The notes beneath the pieces were generated by a model. The model ran no database searches. It was not told where the DNA came from and saw only the letters and a list, made by a program, of their open reading frames with translations. DNA of 64,000 nucleotides, from assembly GCA_001777665.1 (NCBI GenBank), contig MFEQ01000004.1, forward strand, positions 62,001-126,000, given 5' to 3'. Position numbers and translations under genes: made by a program. This DNA is from Candidatus Doudnabacteria bacterium RIFCSPHIGHO2_02_FULL_42_25 (lineage in GTDB: Bacteria; Patescibacteria; Doudnabacteria; UBA920; O2-02-FULL-48-8). Below, in pieces: positions 33,589-40,493 of the stretch; position 1 is the first letter of the stretch; each line of letters opens with the position of its first letter.

Positions 33589-34113
33589 CTAATTCGACCT
33601 TTTGTCCTTAATTGCGTTAAGTACGTTAAGAAGATTTCGAGTATTCCCGAAAAGTACAGTGACTAATCCCCTAGCCGGACCCGCGATAACAGAAACTAAT
33701 TGGCCTAAGAGTTGTTGTTTGGTTGGAAGTGTTGCAAGTCTGCTGACAACTGTTGCGTCAACTAATTCTGAATTGAAAATTCCACCATCGAGAATCAACT
33801 GCGGATTTTCTTTTGTCATACCTTTGAGAACTCTTGCTGGAGTTGTTTCCTCTTCTTCTGAAACCGCAATCGCGACTGGTCCTGTATATTTCATTCCGTC
33901 AGTTTTAATTCCAAGTGCTTCCATCGCTTTCTTGAGTAGAGTAACTTTTACAACTTGGTACTGCACATTTTCTTTACGGAGATTTCTTCGTACGAGGTTC
34001 ATTTGCTTCACAGTCATGCCACGGTATTCCGTGAATACAACACCTCGAGCTTTTTTCAAAAGCTCTGTGAGTGAAGCAAGTATTGATTCTTTCTCTTTCC
34101 TGGTTATAGCCAT
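33589..34113 (-). CDS. rplJ: Ribosomal protein uL10
   Basis: 174 residues. ARGVVFTEYRGMTVKQMNLV and RRNLRKENVQYQVVKVTLLKK are the rRNA-binding part; LATLPTKQQLLGQLVSVIAGP, then the C-terminal helix for L12 binding. Preceded by a typical L10 leader (34210-34325). Confidence 0.97.
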   Translation of the reverse strand: MAITRKEKESILASLTELLKKARGVVFTEYRGMTVKQMNLVRRNLRKENVQYQVVKVTLLKKAMEALGIKTDGMKYTGPVAIAVSEEEETTPARVLKGMTKENPQLILDGGIFNSELVDATVVSRLATLPTKQQLLGQLVSVIAGPARGLVTVLFGNTRNLLNVLNAIKDKRSN

Positions 34114-34122
34114 AGTTATTAT

Positions 34123-34200
34123 CTACGAACTTACGAAATTTTTACGAAAGTACGAAGAGCTAATTTTTTTCGTATTTTCGTACTTGTTCGTACTTTCGTA
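34123..34200. repeat. TACGAA-type palindromic repeat, copy 2
   Basis: Left: TACGAACTTACGAAATTTTT and ACGAAAGTACGAA; right: TTCGTATTTTCGTACTTG and TTCGTACTTTCGTA. It lies between the leader attenuator and the rplJ start codon. Confidence 0.8.
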
Positions 34201-34209
34201 GCCGTTAAT

Positions 34210-34325
34210 TATATAAAATAAAAACTGTCAGATTCAAAGACAGTGATTGCTTGCCGATTTATCGGCTCTCATCTGCTTAGCGAATTAAGGCATATAGCCA
34301 GCTAAGGTCTTTGAATTAAGTTCTC
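34210..34325 (-). ncRNA. Ribosomal protein L10 leader with attenuator
   Basis: The minus-strand transcript contains AAAGACCTTAGCTGGC, CCTTAATTCGCTAAGCAGAT and GAGAGCC, matching the conserved kink-turn core of L10 leaders, which bind L10(L12) and repress rplJL. It ends with ACTGTC (34244-34239) and GACAGT (34229-34224) around TTTGAATCT, followed by TTTTATTTT, an intrinsic terminator that can act as attenuator. Confidence 0.8.
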
Positions 34326-34329
34326 ACAT

Positions 34330-34358
34330 AGTATAAATGATTTTCGGCATCAGGTCAA
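34330..34358 (-). promoter_or_regulatory. rplJL promoter
   Basis: Minus strand TTGACC (34358-34353), 17-bp spacer, TATACT (34335-34330). Confidence 0.85.
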
Positions 34359-34372
34359 GAGCGCAACCTCGA

Positions 34373-34401
34373 TAAAAAATCGGGTCCCATATAGGAACCC
34401 G
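34373..34401 (-). terminator. Terminator of the 34408 gene
   Basis: Minus strand CGGGTTCCTATATGGGACCCG then ATTTTTT. It lies between this gene and the rplJL promoter. Confidence 0.85.
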
Positions 34402-34407
34402 GCGGGT

Positions 34408-34614
34408 CTAGTACCAAGCAGCTCTTCGCTGAAGTGAACCGTAATTGATACGATCCAGCTCCGCGTCAGAGAGTCGCAGCGCTGGGCCGTGCTGAGCGTC
34501 TTTGAGATCGACTTTCTTGTTTTTGATCTCTTTTCGTCGCGCCCGTTCAAGAAGACGCTTGTGTCTTGCTCGCCCCCGGACTCGTTTCCTCCGTATTCGC
34601 CATTGTATACTCAT
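34408..34614 (-). CDS. GC-rich orphan, Arg-rich basic protein
   Basis: 68 residues from ATG 34614. The first half is extremely basic (RIRRKRVRGRARHKRLLERA), the second mixed (LSDAELDRINYGSLQRRAAW). Likely nucleic-acid or ribosome binding, by charge only. AGGGG 7 nt before the start. GC-rich against its neighbours; own terminator. Confidence 0.6.
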   Translation of the reverse strand: MSIQWRIRRKRVRGRARHKRLLERARRKEIKNKKVDLKDAQHGPALRLSDAELDRINYGSLQRRAAWY

Positions 34615-34649
34615 CTTCGCACCCCTGTGGATAACAGCTTAACATAAAA

Positions 34650-34669
34650 ACCCCAGCTTTCGCCAGAGT
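34650..34669 (-). terminator. mltG terminator with GAAA tetraloop
   Basis: Minus strand ACTCTGGC-GAAA-GCTGGGGT (8 bp counting G-T pairs) followed by TTTTTAT. Confidence 0.7.
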
Positions 34670-34692
34670 CCCTTTTTACTTATTACTTTTTA

Positions 34693-34712
34693 CCTGCCTG
34701 CCGGCAGGCAGG
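34693..34712. repeat. 20-bp perfect palindrome (REP-like)
   Basis: CCTGCCTGCCGGCAGGCAGG, downstream of mltG, flanked by TTACTTATTAC and TTATTAC repeats. Confidence 0.9.
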
Positions 34713-34719
34713 CTTATTA

Positions 34720-35808
34720 CTATCTCAAGTATTTCGCCCTATTCTCCCCATGCTCTTCCAGAGTCTTGGCAAAATATGCTGTTCCATCAGGTGAATTCAA
34801 GAAAAATAAATAATCAGAGTTCGCGGGATAAATTGCTGCTTTGATCGAATCAATTCCTGGATTGCCTATCGGTCCTGGTGGTAATCCACGATTAGCATAA
34901 GTGTTGTAGGGAGATTTAATTTTCGTATCTTCGATGGTTACAGACCGATCGGATTTCCCTGTCACATAATTTATCGTTGCATCTGATTCTAACGCCATAC
35001 CAATTTCTAGTCGATTATAAAACACTGATGCGACCAGTTCTCTTTCGTTCTGCATAATTTCCAAATCTTCATCAGTAAGATTTTCTTTATTCCTTCCGAC
35101 TTCCTTCTCTATGATAGAAGCTAAAATCAATATTTGTCCGAAATCATAATTTGTTTTCTCCGCATCTTCCACCATTTGATCTGTAACCTTACTTTCAAAA
35201 TTATTTAACATTTTACTAATCAAATCTTCTAGATGATTTTCTTTACTCAAGGTGTAAGTGTCCGGAAATAAAAATCCTTCGTAGTTAAATTTGTCACCCA
35301 AAATTTTAAATTCAAAATCAAAGTTGCCAGCCAAGGCATTATTAAATTCGGTTTCAGAACTGATGATATTTCTGTTAACCAAATATTTTCCAATTTGTTT
35401 ATTACTCCAGCCTTCGATCATGGTCACGTTCCGATTCTCACTCACAACTTTTCCGTGCGTCAGGATGTCGACAATTTCTGGAATTGCCATGTTGCTGTTT
35501 AACACATATTCGCCTGCCTGAATTTTTCCTCCAGCATTGTGAAGCTTAGTATAAATCAAAAAAATATATTTATTGCCTATAACTTTTTCTTCCCATAGCA
35601 GCTGCCCGGTTTGTTTGGTCGAAAATCCTTTTTCTACAGTGATGTTTATTTCATGACTTTCGTCAGTAGCAGCGGCATTAACTTTAGTTAGATAGTAAGT
35701 AACCATCACTAACCCTACTACAACAATCAATGCCAACAGCAGTAAAAGGCTTTTGCGCAGCCCTCGCTTTGGATCAATTATTTGATATTCGTTCGGATTC
35801 ATTTGCAT
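34720..35808 (-). CDS. mltG: Endolytic murein transglycosylase MltG
   Basis: 362 residues: cytoplasmic tail, membrane anchor (about 20-42), LysM-like part, YceG catalytic domain. EGFLFPDTYTLS, ILASIIEKEVG (catalytic Glu), ASVFYNRLEIGMALESDATI, NTYANRGLPPGPIGNPGID are hallmarks. It cuts nascent glycan strands during peptidoglycan synthesis. Start 35808 or the second Met at 35802. Confidence 0.95.
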   Translation of the reverse strand: MQMNPNEYQIIDPKRGLRKSLLLLLALIVVVGLVMVTYYLTKVNAAATDESHEINITVEKGFSTKQTGQLLWEEKVIGNKYIFLIYTKLHNAGGKIQAGEYVLNSNMAIPEIVDILTHGKVVSENRNVTMIEGWSNKQIGKYLVNRNIISSETEFNNALAGNFDFEFKILGDKFNYEGFLFPDTYTLSKENHLEDLISKMLNNFESKVTDQMVEDAEKTNYDFGQILILASIIEKEVGRNKENLTDEDLEIMQNERELVASVFYNRLEIGMALESDATINYVTGKSDRSVTIEDTKIKSPYNTYANRGLPPGPIGNPGIDSIKAAIYPANSDYLFFLNSPDGTAYFAKTLEEHGENRAKYLR

Positions 35809-35875
35809 AAAACTATTATAACATAAAAACTGCGGTTTCCGCCGCAGCTTCTGTTTACTGTTAACTGATTACTGT

Positions 35876-36355
35876 TTACTGACTAAGAGTCAGCTTCTGA
35901 TCCCGACTACCAAACAATTGGACTACCAAATTTGTGTTGTTGCGAGTGACTATGGCTAGGCCAACGTCAGAATAATACGGAGACAAAATGTTTGCGCGGT
36001 GAGGTTCGGATTCCATCCAAGATTTTTCTAATTCCAAAGGATCAGAATAACCTTCTGCTAAGTTCTCACCGGCGTATGTGTAGTCATAACCCATGCTCGT
36101 GATCCAATGCCAGGGAGTCTCGCCATCAGGCGAAGTATGGGCAAAGTAATTGTCGGAGGACATGTCCTCGGCTTTAGCGAGTGCGGCCAAATTCAAAGTT
36201 GGATTCAGTGTTAGCTTCGAGAGACCGTGTAGAGAGCGGTCAGCATTTACCAAATCCAAAATAGCACGAGAAGTCAACGGTTCTGACTTCATGCTCAAAG
36301 ACATTGTTAGGGTTAAAAACCCCAATAAAAAACCAAACTTCAATTTGGAATTCAT
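35876..36355 (-). CDS. Secreted CAP-domain (SCP/PR1) protein
   Basis: 159 residues with an N-terminal hydrophobic signal (FGFLLGFLTLTMSL). CAP features: LVNADRSLHGLSKLTLNPTL, AHTSPDGETPW, YAGENLAEGY and SEPHRANILSPYYSDVGLAI, giving the conserved His/Glu cavity. Extracellular, function not known for bacterial members. Confidence 0.88.
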   Translation of the reverse strand: MNSKLKFGFLLGFLTLTMSLSMKSEPLTSRAILDLVNADRSLHGLSKLTLNPTLNLAALAKAEDMSSDNYFAHTSPDGETPWHWITSMGYDYTYAGENLAEGYSDPLELEKSWMESEPHRANILSPYYSDVGLAIVTRNNTNLVVQLFGSRDQKLTLSQ

Positions 36356-36463
36356 GTACCTAATATTCTTTTTTATTTTTGTTTCTTTAGTAAGACTCTC
36401 ACCTTACATACATAGTATAGCAAATTTTCCGGATTTTGTAAATAGGTATGAGTAATTTCGCCC

Positions 36464-36932
36464 GCAGTTTTTCCCCTCCTAGAATAGGAGGGGCTAGGGG
36501 TGGTAGAACCTAAGGCAACTCACGAGAAATTTTTTCAATTACACCTTCAATACTTTCCCGAACCTCATCATTCGTAAAACGAAGAAGTCGAATTTGATTA
36601 GATTCTAAAAAAACTTCTCTTCTCTTGTCATATTCGTTTCCTTTTGGATCTAGAAAATGTGAATCACCATCTACTTCAATTCCTAACCTTAATTCATTAC
36701 AATAAAAATCCAAAATATAATTACCAATTCCATATTGTCGTCTAAATTTATAACCTTTAAGGTTCTTACCTCTTAGATAATACCAAAGAATCTGCTCTGC
36801 TTGAGGCATATTGTTCCTTAGTTGCTGTCTTCTGCTTTTATATTCTTTTTTGTTGTATAAATAATCCATACTTTATTCTACCTCACATTCTACCCCACCT
36901 AACCTCCCCTATTCTAGGGGAGGAACAACTGC
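36464..36932. mobile_element. 469-bp palindrome-bounded cassette carrying the DUF559 gene
   Basis: Left end GCAGTTTTTCCCCTCC with palindrome CCCCTCCTAGAATAGGAGGGG and CTAGGGGTGGTAGAA (36464-36509). Right end, read inverted, GCAGTTGTTCCTCCCC with CCCCTAGAATAGGGG and GGTTAGGTGGGGTAGAAT (36932-36888). The ends are inverted copies of each other, and the gene occupies nearly all the interior. Confidence 0.7.
36510..36869 (-). CDS. DUF559 (Vsr-like, PD-(D/E)XK superfamily) endonuclease-domain protein
   Basis: 119 residues, the full family length: SRRQQLRNNMPQAEQILWYY, FRRQYGIGNYILDFYCNEL with the Asp of the active site, LGIEVDGDSHF with the E-x-D pair, and NQIRLLRFTNDEV. Starts at ATG 36869 without an SD. 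DUF559 is related to very-short-patch-repair nucleases; its biological role is not established. Flanked on both sides by related palindromic ends (see cassette). Confidence 0.88.
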   Translation of the reverse strand: MDYLYNKKEYKSRRQQLRNNMPQAEQILWYYLRGKNLKGYKFRRQYGIGNYILDFYCNELRLGIEVDGDSHFLDPKGNEYDKRREVFLESNQIRLLRFTNDEVRESIEGVIEKISRELP

Positions 36933-36993
36933 AAGCTTTCGCAAAGGCGATTTCCGGGATGGTTAAAAAACGTTAATTAATTTTTCTTCAAAA

Positions 36994-37024
36994 AAATCCA
37001 CGGCTGAAAAATTGCCGCGGATTT
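36994..37024. terminator. Terminator of the MscS-like gene
   Basis: AAATCC-A-CGGC and GCCG-C-GGATTT around TGAAAAATT, with T-runs on both strands. Confidence 0.75.
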
Positions 37025-37055
37025 TTATTTTTACGTTGTAGATCTACAACTTAAT

Positions 37056-37739
37056 TTAAGACTTGATGTCTCGTTCAATTCGATCGAGCACTTTGCTCGC
37101 ATGTTCTTTTCCACCCAGACCAAACGCCAGACCACCAGCGATCGCTAACATAGCGATGATACCAGTGAAGAGCGTTGTCACAAATCCTTCTGCAACTCTA
37201 AGTTGATCCAAAGTTGCAAGAACAGTGAAGATCATCACAGCCCAAGTCGTAACTGTTGCCAGAAGATCAGCAGAAACGAGTCCGGCAGCTTTGACGCTGT
37301 GGCGGACCAAGTTTCCCAAAAATCTCGCAAGCATCGTACCAACTAACAGAATCGCAGCGGCAGCGATGACGCTTGGAATGTAAAGCAACACTTGATTCAA
37401 GAACGCTGAGATTTCTGTAAGATTCAAAATATCAGCTGCAGCGAGGAAGACAGCAATTAACAAAAACCACTTCACGAGCCAAGCTAGAGTGCCTGACACG
37501 CTCATCTTCATTCCAGTGCGGTTTGATATTTCATCCAATCCCAGTTTGTCTCCGATCTCGTCAACTTTTGCAGAATGCAAAACTTGTCTGATAAGTTTTG
37601 CCACAAAGGATGCAACTACCCAGCCAACGACCAGAATAATGACCGCGACTAAGAAGTTTGGCAAAAAATTTATGAAACGTGCGTAGAGATTCTGTAACGA
37701 ATCAGCTACAGTTTGAGAATAAGAATTGTAATCATTCAT
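37056..37739 (-). CDS. MscS-like TM-helix repeat membrane protein
   Basis: 227 residues, four to five membrane helices: FLPNFLVAVIILVVGWVVAS, then KLIRQVLHSAKVDEIGDKLG (the TM_helix repeat), a second repeat around IPSVIAAAAILLVGTMLARF, and the end GGLAFGLGGKEHASK, which resembles the pore-lining part of MscS but lacks the cytoplasmic cage. Probably related to CmpX-type conserved channels. Confidence 0.8.
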   Translation of the reverse strand: MNDYNSYSQTVADSLQNLYARFINFLPNFLVAVIILVVGWVVASFVAKLIRQVLHSAKVDEIGDKLGLDEISNRTGMKMSVSGTLAWLVKWFLLIAVFLAAADILNLTEISAFLNQVLLYIPSVIAAAAILLVGTMLARFLGNLVRHSVKAAGLVSADLLATVTTWAVMIFTVLATLDQLRVAEGFVTTLFTGIIAMLAIAGGLAFGLGGKEHASKVLDRIERDIKS

Positions 37740-37970
37740 TTTACCAATTCACCCCCTCTCATCCCCTCCCACCCCCATTCTCGACCTTTAAGATATCTAC
37801 GAACTACGAATTTTTACGAATATACGAACTGGGGTTAACCCTTTTCGTAAATTCGTGTTTGTTCGTAAGTTGCCAGCACAAAAAAAGCAAAGCCCGAAAT
37901 TCAGGTTTTACTCGTTTTTTCGCACTACGGATTGTTGTTGGGTTTCCATCAAAAAATCGTATCTATCCAC
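37740..37970 (-). promoter_or_regulatory. Long 5' leader of the MscS-like gene
   Basis: About 225 nt between the promoter and the start codon. It holds a 13-codon frame (ATG GAA ACC CAA ... GAG TAA, 37950-37909), a terminator-like AAAACCTGAATTTCGGGCTTT followed by a T-run (about 37905-37878), and TACGAA repeat copy 3. The gene has GAGAGGGGGTG upstream of its ATG. Attenuation is possible but unproven. Confidence 0.35.
37796..37870. repeat. TACGAA-type palindromic repeat, copy 3
   Basis: CTACGAACTACGAATTTTTA, CGAATATACGAACTGGGG, then TTAACCC, TTTTCGTAAATTCG and TTCGTAAG. Same architecture as copies 1, 2 and 4. Confidence 0.75.
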
Positions 37971-38005
37971 ATTATACAATATAAAGCCCCCGCTTGTCAA
38001 CGGGG
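37971..38005 (-). promoter_or_regulatory. HU terminator that contains the promoter of the next gene
   Basis: Minus strand GCCCCCG-TTGACAA-GCGGGGGC-TTTAT is the terminator after the HU gene. Its loop holds TTGACA (38000-37995), and TATAAT lies at 37976-37971, 18 bp away. The same bases appear to stop HU transcription and start the MscS-like gene. Confidence 0.75.
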
Positions 38006-38024
38006 GCAATATATTTTTGGTTTT

Positions 38025-38309
38025 TTAGAGGATTGCGTCTTTAGCAGCCTTGGCTACTCTGAACTTTACTACAGTCTTAGCAGGGATTTTGATTTGTTCC
38101 CCGGTAGCTGGGTTGCGGCCCATGCGGGCATCGCGGTGCTTCTTTAGAAGCTTACCCAACCCTGGCAGGGTGAATTCACCACTATTCTTAGCTTCTGCAT
38201 ACGCTAGATTAGCGACAGCATCTAAGAATTCTGCCACTTCTTTGCGGGTTTTGCCGGTTTTCTCGGCTAGGGCGTTGAGCACCTCTGACTTGGTCATTCC
38301 TTTGGCCAT
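38025..38309 (-). CDS. hup: HU family DNA-binding protein
   Basis: 94 residues: MTKSEVLNALAEKTGKTRKE, EFTLPGLGKLLKKHRDARMG, RNPATGEQIKIPAKTVVKFR. The arm motif RNPATGE is intact. Nucleoid protein. Confidence 0.95.
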   Translation of the reverse strand: MAKGMTKSEVLNALAEKTGKTRKEVAEFLDAVANLAYAEAKNSGEFTLPGLGKLLKKHRDARMGRNPATGEQIKIPAKTVVKFRVAKAAKDAIL

Positions 38310-38337
38310 GAACGTACCTTTCTTAATAAATTATTAA

Positions 38338-38357
38338 CCTGCCTACCGTCAGGCAGG
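38338..38357. repeat. REP-like palindrome, variant
   Basis: CCTGCCTACCGTCAGGCAGG: two changes from the 20-bp consensus, mutually compensating around the centre. It lies in the leader of the HU gene, between an extended -10 (TTTGCTATACT) and the start codon. Confidence 0.75.
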
Positions 38358-38414
38358 CAATCTGAAAACCAGTATAGCAAATCCTTAACAAATACGCTAG
38401 TTGCGGTCAAGGAA

Positions 38415-38449
38415 TAAAAAAAGACCGCGGGTTTTAGTGACCGACGGTC
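38415..38449 (-). terminator. Terminator of the GC-rich three-gene operon
   Basis: Minus strand GACCG...CGGTC stem overlapping the last stop codon, then TTTTTTT. Confidence 0.75.
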
Positions 38450-38672
38450 AGGTCTGGACAATGTCGCTGGCAGCAGCCTTGGCCTGTTGTTCGGCGTGCT
38501 TCCGAGCGTTCCTGCGTACGCCATTCTGCGCCCAATTGTGCAAAATGCGTTCGGCGAAGGAAAGTTTTCTGTATGGATTGTGGCGAAGTTCAAAAAACCA
38601 CAGCCCAGCGCACGCGAGACTTCCGCCGACGACGATTATCTTCAGCCACTGTTGCCATGTCAAGTCAGCCAT
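38448..38672 (-). CDS. GC-rich orphan, single-pass membrane protein
   Basis: 74 residues: one membrane helix (about 11-28, IIVVGGSLACAGLWFFEL) and a basic/Ala-rich helix (VRRNARKHAEQQAKAAAS). GGAGGTAATCCCG precedes ATG 38672. Third gene of the operon 39132-38448. Confidence 0.65.
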   Translation of the reverse strand: MADLTWQQWLKIIVVGGSLACAGLWFFELRHNPYRKLSFAERILHNWAQNGVRRNARKHAEQQAKAAASDIVQT

Positions 38673-38684
38673 CGGGATTACCTC

Positions 38685-38828
38685 CTAGACTGGAAGTTTG
38701 AGGTTTTCCAGAATGTTCTCGCCGTCTGGAACCTTGGCGAGTCGTTCATAGCAGTACACGAGGGCAAAAACGCCAAAGCAGACAGTGCCCACAGCCACAA
38801 CGACACCTACAACAACAAGTGTGTGCAT
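38685..38828 (-). CDS. GC-rich orphan, small membrane protein
   Basis: Start set at ATG 38828 (MHTLVVVGVVVAVGTVCFGV), preceded by AGGGG; a longer frame to 38906 would overlap the first gene. 47 residues: one membrane helix then KVPDGENILENLKLPV. Second gene of the operon. Confidence 0.6.
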   Translation of the reverse strand: MHTLVVVGVVVAVGTVCFGVFALVYCYERLAKVPDGENILENLKLPV

Positions 38829-38832
38829 GCCC

Positions 38833-39132
38833 CTAGCCCCCTTCGTAGTAGACGCAAGGTAAATCGGTAAATGACGCGCGCCCTGTCCTGAAGTACTGGA
38901 ATTCACGGTAGGACTCGAGTCGGCATTCGGGAAGCAATCGCGCCGGAGAACGATGAATCGCGCTTATGACCTCGTCTTCGAGATCCATGAGAAAAACTAC
39001 AAGCCCCATGCATTCAGCGCCAATCGTATCGATGATCGTGACCTGATCCGCACCTATTTGCGTCAGTTCGTTGAGAAGTCCCGCTTTCGCCAGCGGGATC
39101 GAAATCGCCAGCTTGAAGTGCGTGACTTCCAT
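38833..39132 (-). CDS. GC-rich orphan protein, unknown
   Basis: 99 residues from ATG 39132, 8 nt after AAGAGGG. Ferredoxin- or ACT-like look (THFKLAISIPLAKAGLLNEL; DQVTIIDTIGAECMGLVVFL) followed by a variable C-terminus; no family assigned. First gene of the operon, which has a recognisable promoter at 39170-39198. Confidence 0.65.
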   Translation of the reverse strand: MEVTHFKLAISIPLAKAGLLNELTQIGADQVTIIDTIGAECMGLVVFLMDLEDEVISAIHRSPARLLPECRLESYREFQYFRTGRASFTDLPCVYYEGG

Positions 39133-39169
39133 GTGTATACCCTCTTGAAAGTTGAATTCGATAGTAAAT

Positions 39170-39198
39170 AGTGTAGCTCAATTCTAAGGTTTCAACAA
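39170..39198 (-). promoter_or_regulatory. Promoter of the GC-rich three-gene operon
   Basis: Minus strand TTGTTG (39198-39193), 17-bp spacer, TACACT (39175-39170). Back-to-back with the tRNA-Thr promoter. Confidence 0.65.
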
Positions 39199-39204
39199 GG
39201 ACTC

Positions 39205-39233
39205 TTGATTATTTTGCTATTTTTTGCTATAGT
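39205..39233 (+). promoter_or_regulatory. Promoter of tRNA-Thr/rpmG/tRNA-Trp
   Basis: TTGATT (39205-39210), 17-bp spacer ending TTTTTTGC, TATAGT (39228-39233). Confidence 0.8.
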
Positions 39234-39247
39234 AATTTGGCTTTTTG

Positions 39248-39323
39248 GCCGTTGTAGCTCAGCTGGTAGAGCAACTCCATGGTAAGGAGTAGGTCCGCGG
39301 TTCAATTCCGCGCAACGGCTCCA
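39248..39323 (+). tRNA. tRNA-Thr (GGT)
   Basis: Acceptor GCCGTTG/CAACGGC, anticodon arm ACTCC-ATGGTAA-GGAGT with GGT, T arm CGCGG-TTCAATT-CCGCG, discriminator T, CCA encoded. Its TCCA end complements the TGGA of the thrS T-box candidate. Confidence 0.95.
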
Positions 39324-39400
39324 CGAGTCAACTAACCCTTAGGCCTCCGCGTATCCGACATCGTCGAATCCGCTCCGGCCTTCGGGATTACTGCCTCTCT

Positions 39401-39445
39401 CAAAACAAAATGTTATAACTAAATCTTAAAGTACATTTTGTTTTG
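39401..39445. repeat. Perfect 13-bp hairpin upstream of rpmG
   Basis: CAAAACAAAATGT (39401-39413) and ACATTTTGTTTTG (39433-39445) with a 19-nt AT-rich loop. It lies 24 nt before the rpmG start, in the tRNA-Thr to rpmG spacer; possible RNA processing or regulatory stem. Confidence 0.7.
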
Positions 39446-39469
39446 TATTAACTCAAAAGAAAGGGATTC

Positions 39470-39625
39470 ATGTCACAAGATAATTTAATCAATTTGGAAT
39501 GCACAGTTTGCCATCGGATCAACTACCATTCCAGAAAAAATAAAAAGCTGAATACTAACCGATTGGTTATTATTAAATTTTGTAAGTGGGACAAGAAACG
39601 CACGGAACACAAAGAAACTAAGTAG
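39470..39625 (+). CDS. rpmG: Ribosomal protein bL33
   Basis: 51 residues: NLECTVCHRINYHSRKNKKL then NTNRLVIIKFCKWDKKRTEH. Cys at CTVC is kept, but the second zinc pair is reduced (KFCKWDK), a partly zinc-depleted form. AAAGGG lies 5 nt before the ATG. The order tRNA-Thr, L33, tRNA-Trp is the classic arrangement before secE-nusG, which are missing here. Confidence 0.93.
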   Translation: MSQDNLINLECTVCHRINYHSRKNKKLNTNRLVIIKFCKWDKKRTEHKETK

Positions 39626-39648
39626 CTTTTCCCGCCAGAAGCGGGCAT

Positions 39649-39722
39649 GGGGGCTTAGTACAATGGTAGTATCTTCCTCTCCAAAAGGAAAGATGTGGGT
39701 TCGATTCCTACAGCCCCTGCCA
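39649..39722 (+). tRNA. tRNA-Trp (CCA)
   Basis: Acceptor GGGGGCT/AGCCCCT, anticodon arm TTCCT-CTCCAAA-AGGAA with CCA, T arm GTGGG-TTCGATT-CCTAC, discriminator G, CCA encoded. Confidence 0.94.
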
Positions 39723-39754
39723 AAAAAGGCCTGACATATGTCAGGCCTTTTTTG
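39723..39754. terminator. Strong bidirectional terminator
   Basis: AAAAAAGGCCTGACATATGT then CAGGCCTTTTTTT: 9-bp stem with T-runs on both strands; ends both the tRNA-Trp transcript and the signalling operon. Confidence 0.92.
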
Positions 39755-39761
39755 ATTTAAT

Positions 39762-40493
39762 TTATTTAGTTCTCACTATTGGCAGGGTGAAGAAAAAGGT
39801 CGTTCCCTTCCCTAGCTGCGATTCAAACCAAATTTTGCCGCCAGAGCCTTCGATAAAAGCTTTGGCTATGTATAGACCCAAACCAGTACCCACTGACTCA
39901 ACTTTCGAAACATTACTACCCCGGAAAAACTTTTCAAAGACATCTCCCGCCTGATCTTTTGGTATCCCTATTCCTGAATCTGTAACTGAACAGACCAACA
40001 TTGTTCGGTCTTCATCTTTAAATCTTAAATCAATCTTAACCTTTCCGTTGTCAGGAGTGTAGCTTACCGCATTCGCTATAATATTATGGATTGCCTGTTT
40101 AATCTTTATCGGTTCAGTGCGAACGACTGGAAATGGTTCTTGTTCGACGGTGAAGCTGACATTTAAATTCTTTTGCTTGATCTCTTGCGCTTTGTCCATT
40201 AGCAACTGACGGATAATCACGACCATGTCGGTTGGTTGGAGATAAAGTTTGGTATCCCCTGACTCAATTCTGGAGACCTCCAATAGATCATTGACCAGGG
40301 CAATCATTCGTTCATTCAATGCATAAATTTTGAAAATAAAATCTTTTTGCTTTTTATTTAAAGTTCCAGTGTTGGGTTTTTGGAGTAGCTCCAACATCCA
40401 CTTCATCCCTGACAATGGAGTACGCAATTGGTGCGATGTTAAATTTGCAAAATCAGCATTAATGCTGTTAAAATCTCTATTTTTAGGTGGCAT
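39762..40493 (-). CDS. Soluble sensor histidine kinase core (no sensor domain)
   Basis: 243 residues. H-box FANLTSHQLRTPLSGMKW, N-box NIIANAVSYTPDNG, G-boxes DSGIGIP and GTGLGLYIAKAF. No membrane helix or PAS domain, so it must sense through a partner. It overlaps the upstream kinase by 11 nt and is the last gene of the five-gene signalling operon. Confidence 0.93.
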   Translation of the reverse strand: MPPKNRDFNSINADFANLTSHQLRTPLSGMKWMLELLQKPNTGTLNKKQKDFIFKIYALNERMIALVNDLLEVSRIESGDTKLYLQPTDMVVIIRQLLMDKAQEIKQKNLNVSFTVEQEPFPVVRTEPIKIKQAIHNIIANAVSYTPDNGKVKIDLRFKDEDRTMLVCSVTDSGIGIPKDQAGDVFEKFFRGSNVSKVESVGTGLGLYIAKAFIEGSGGKIWFESQLGKGTTFFFTLPIVRTK

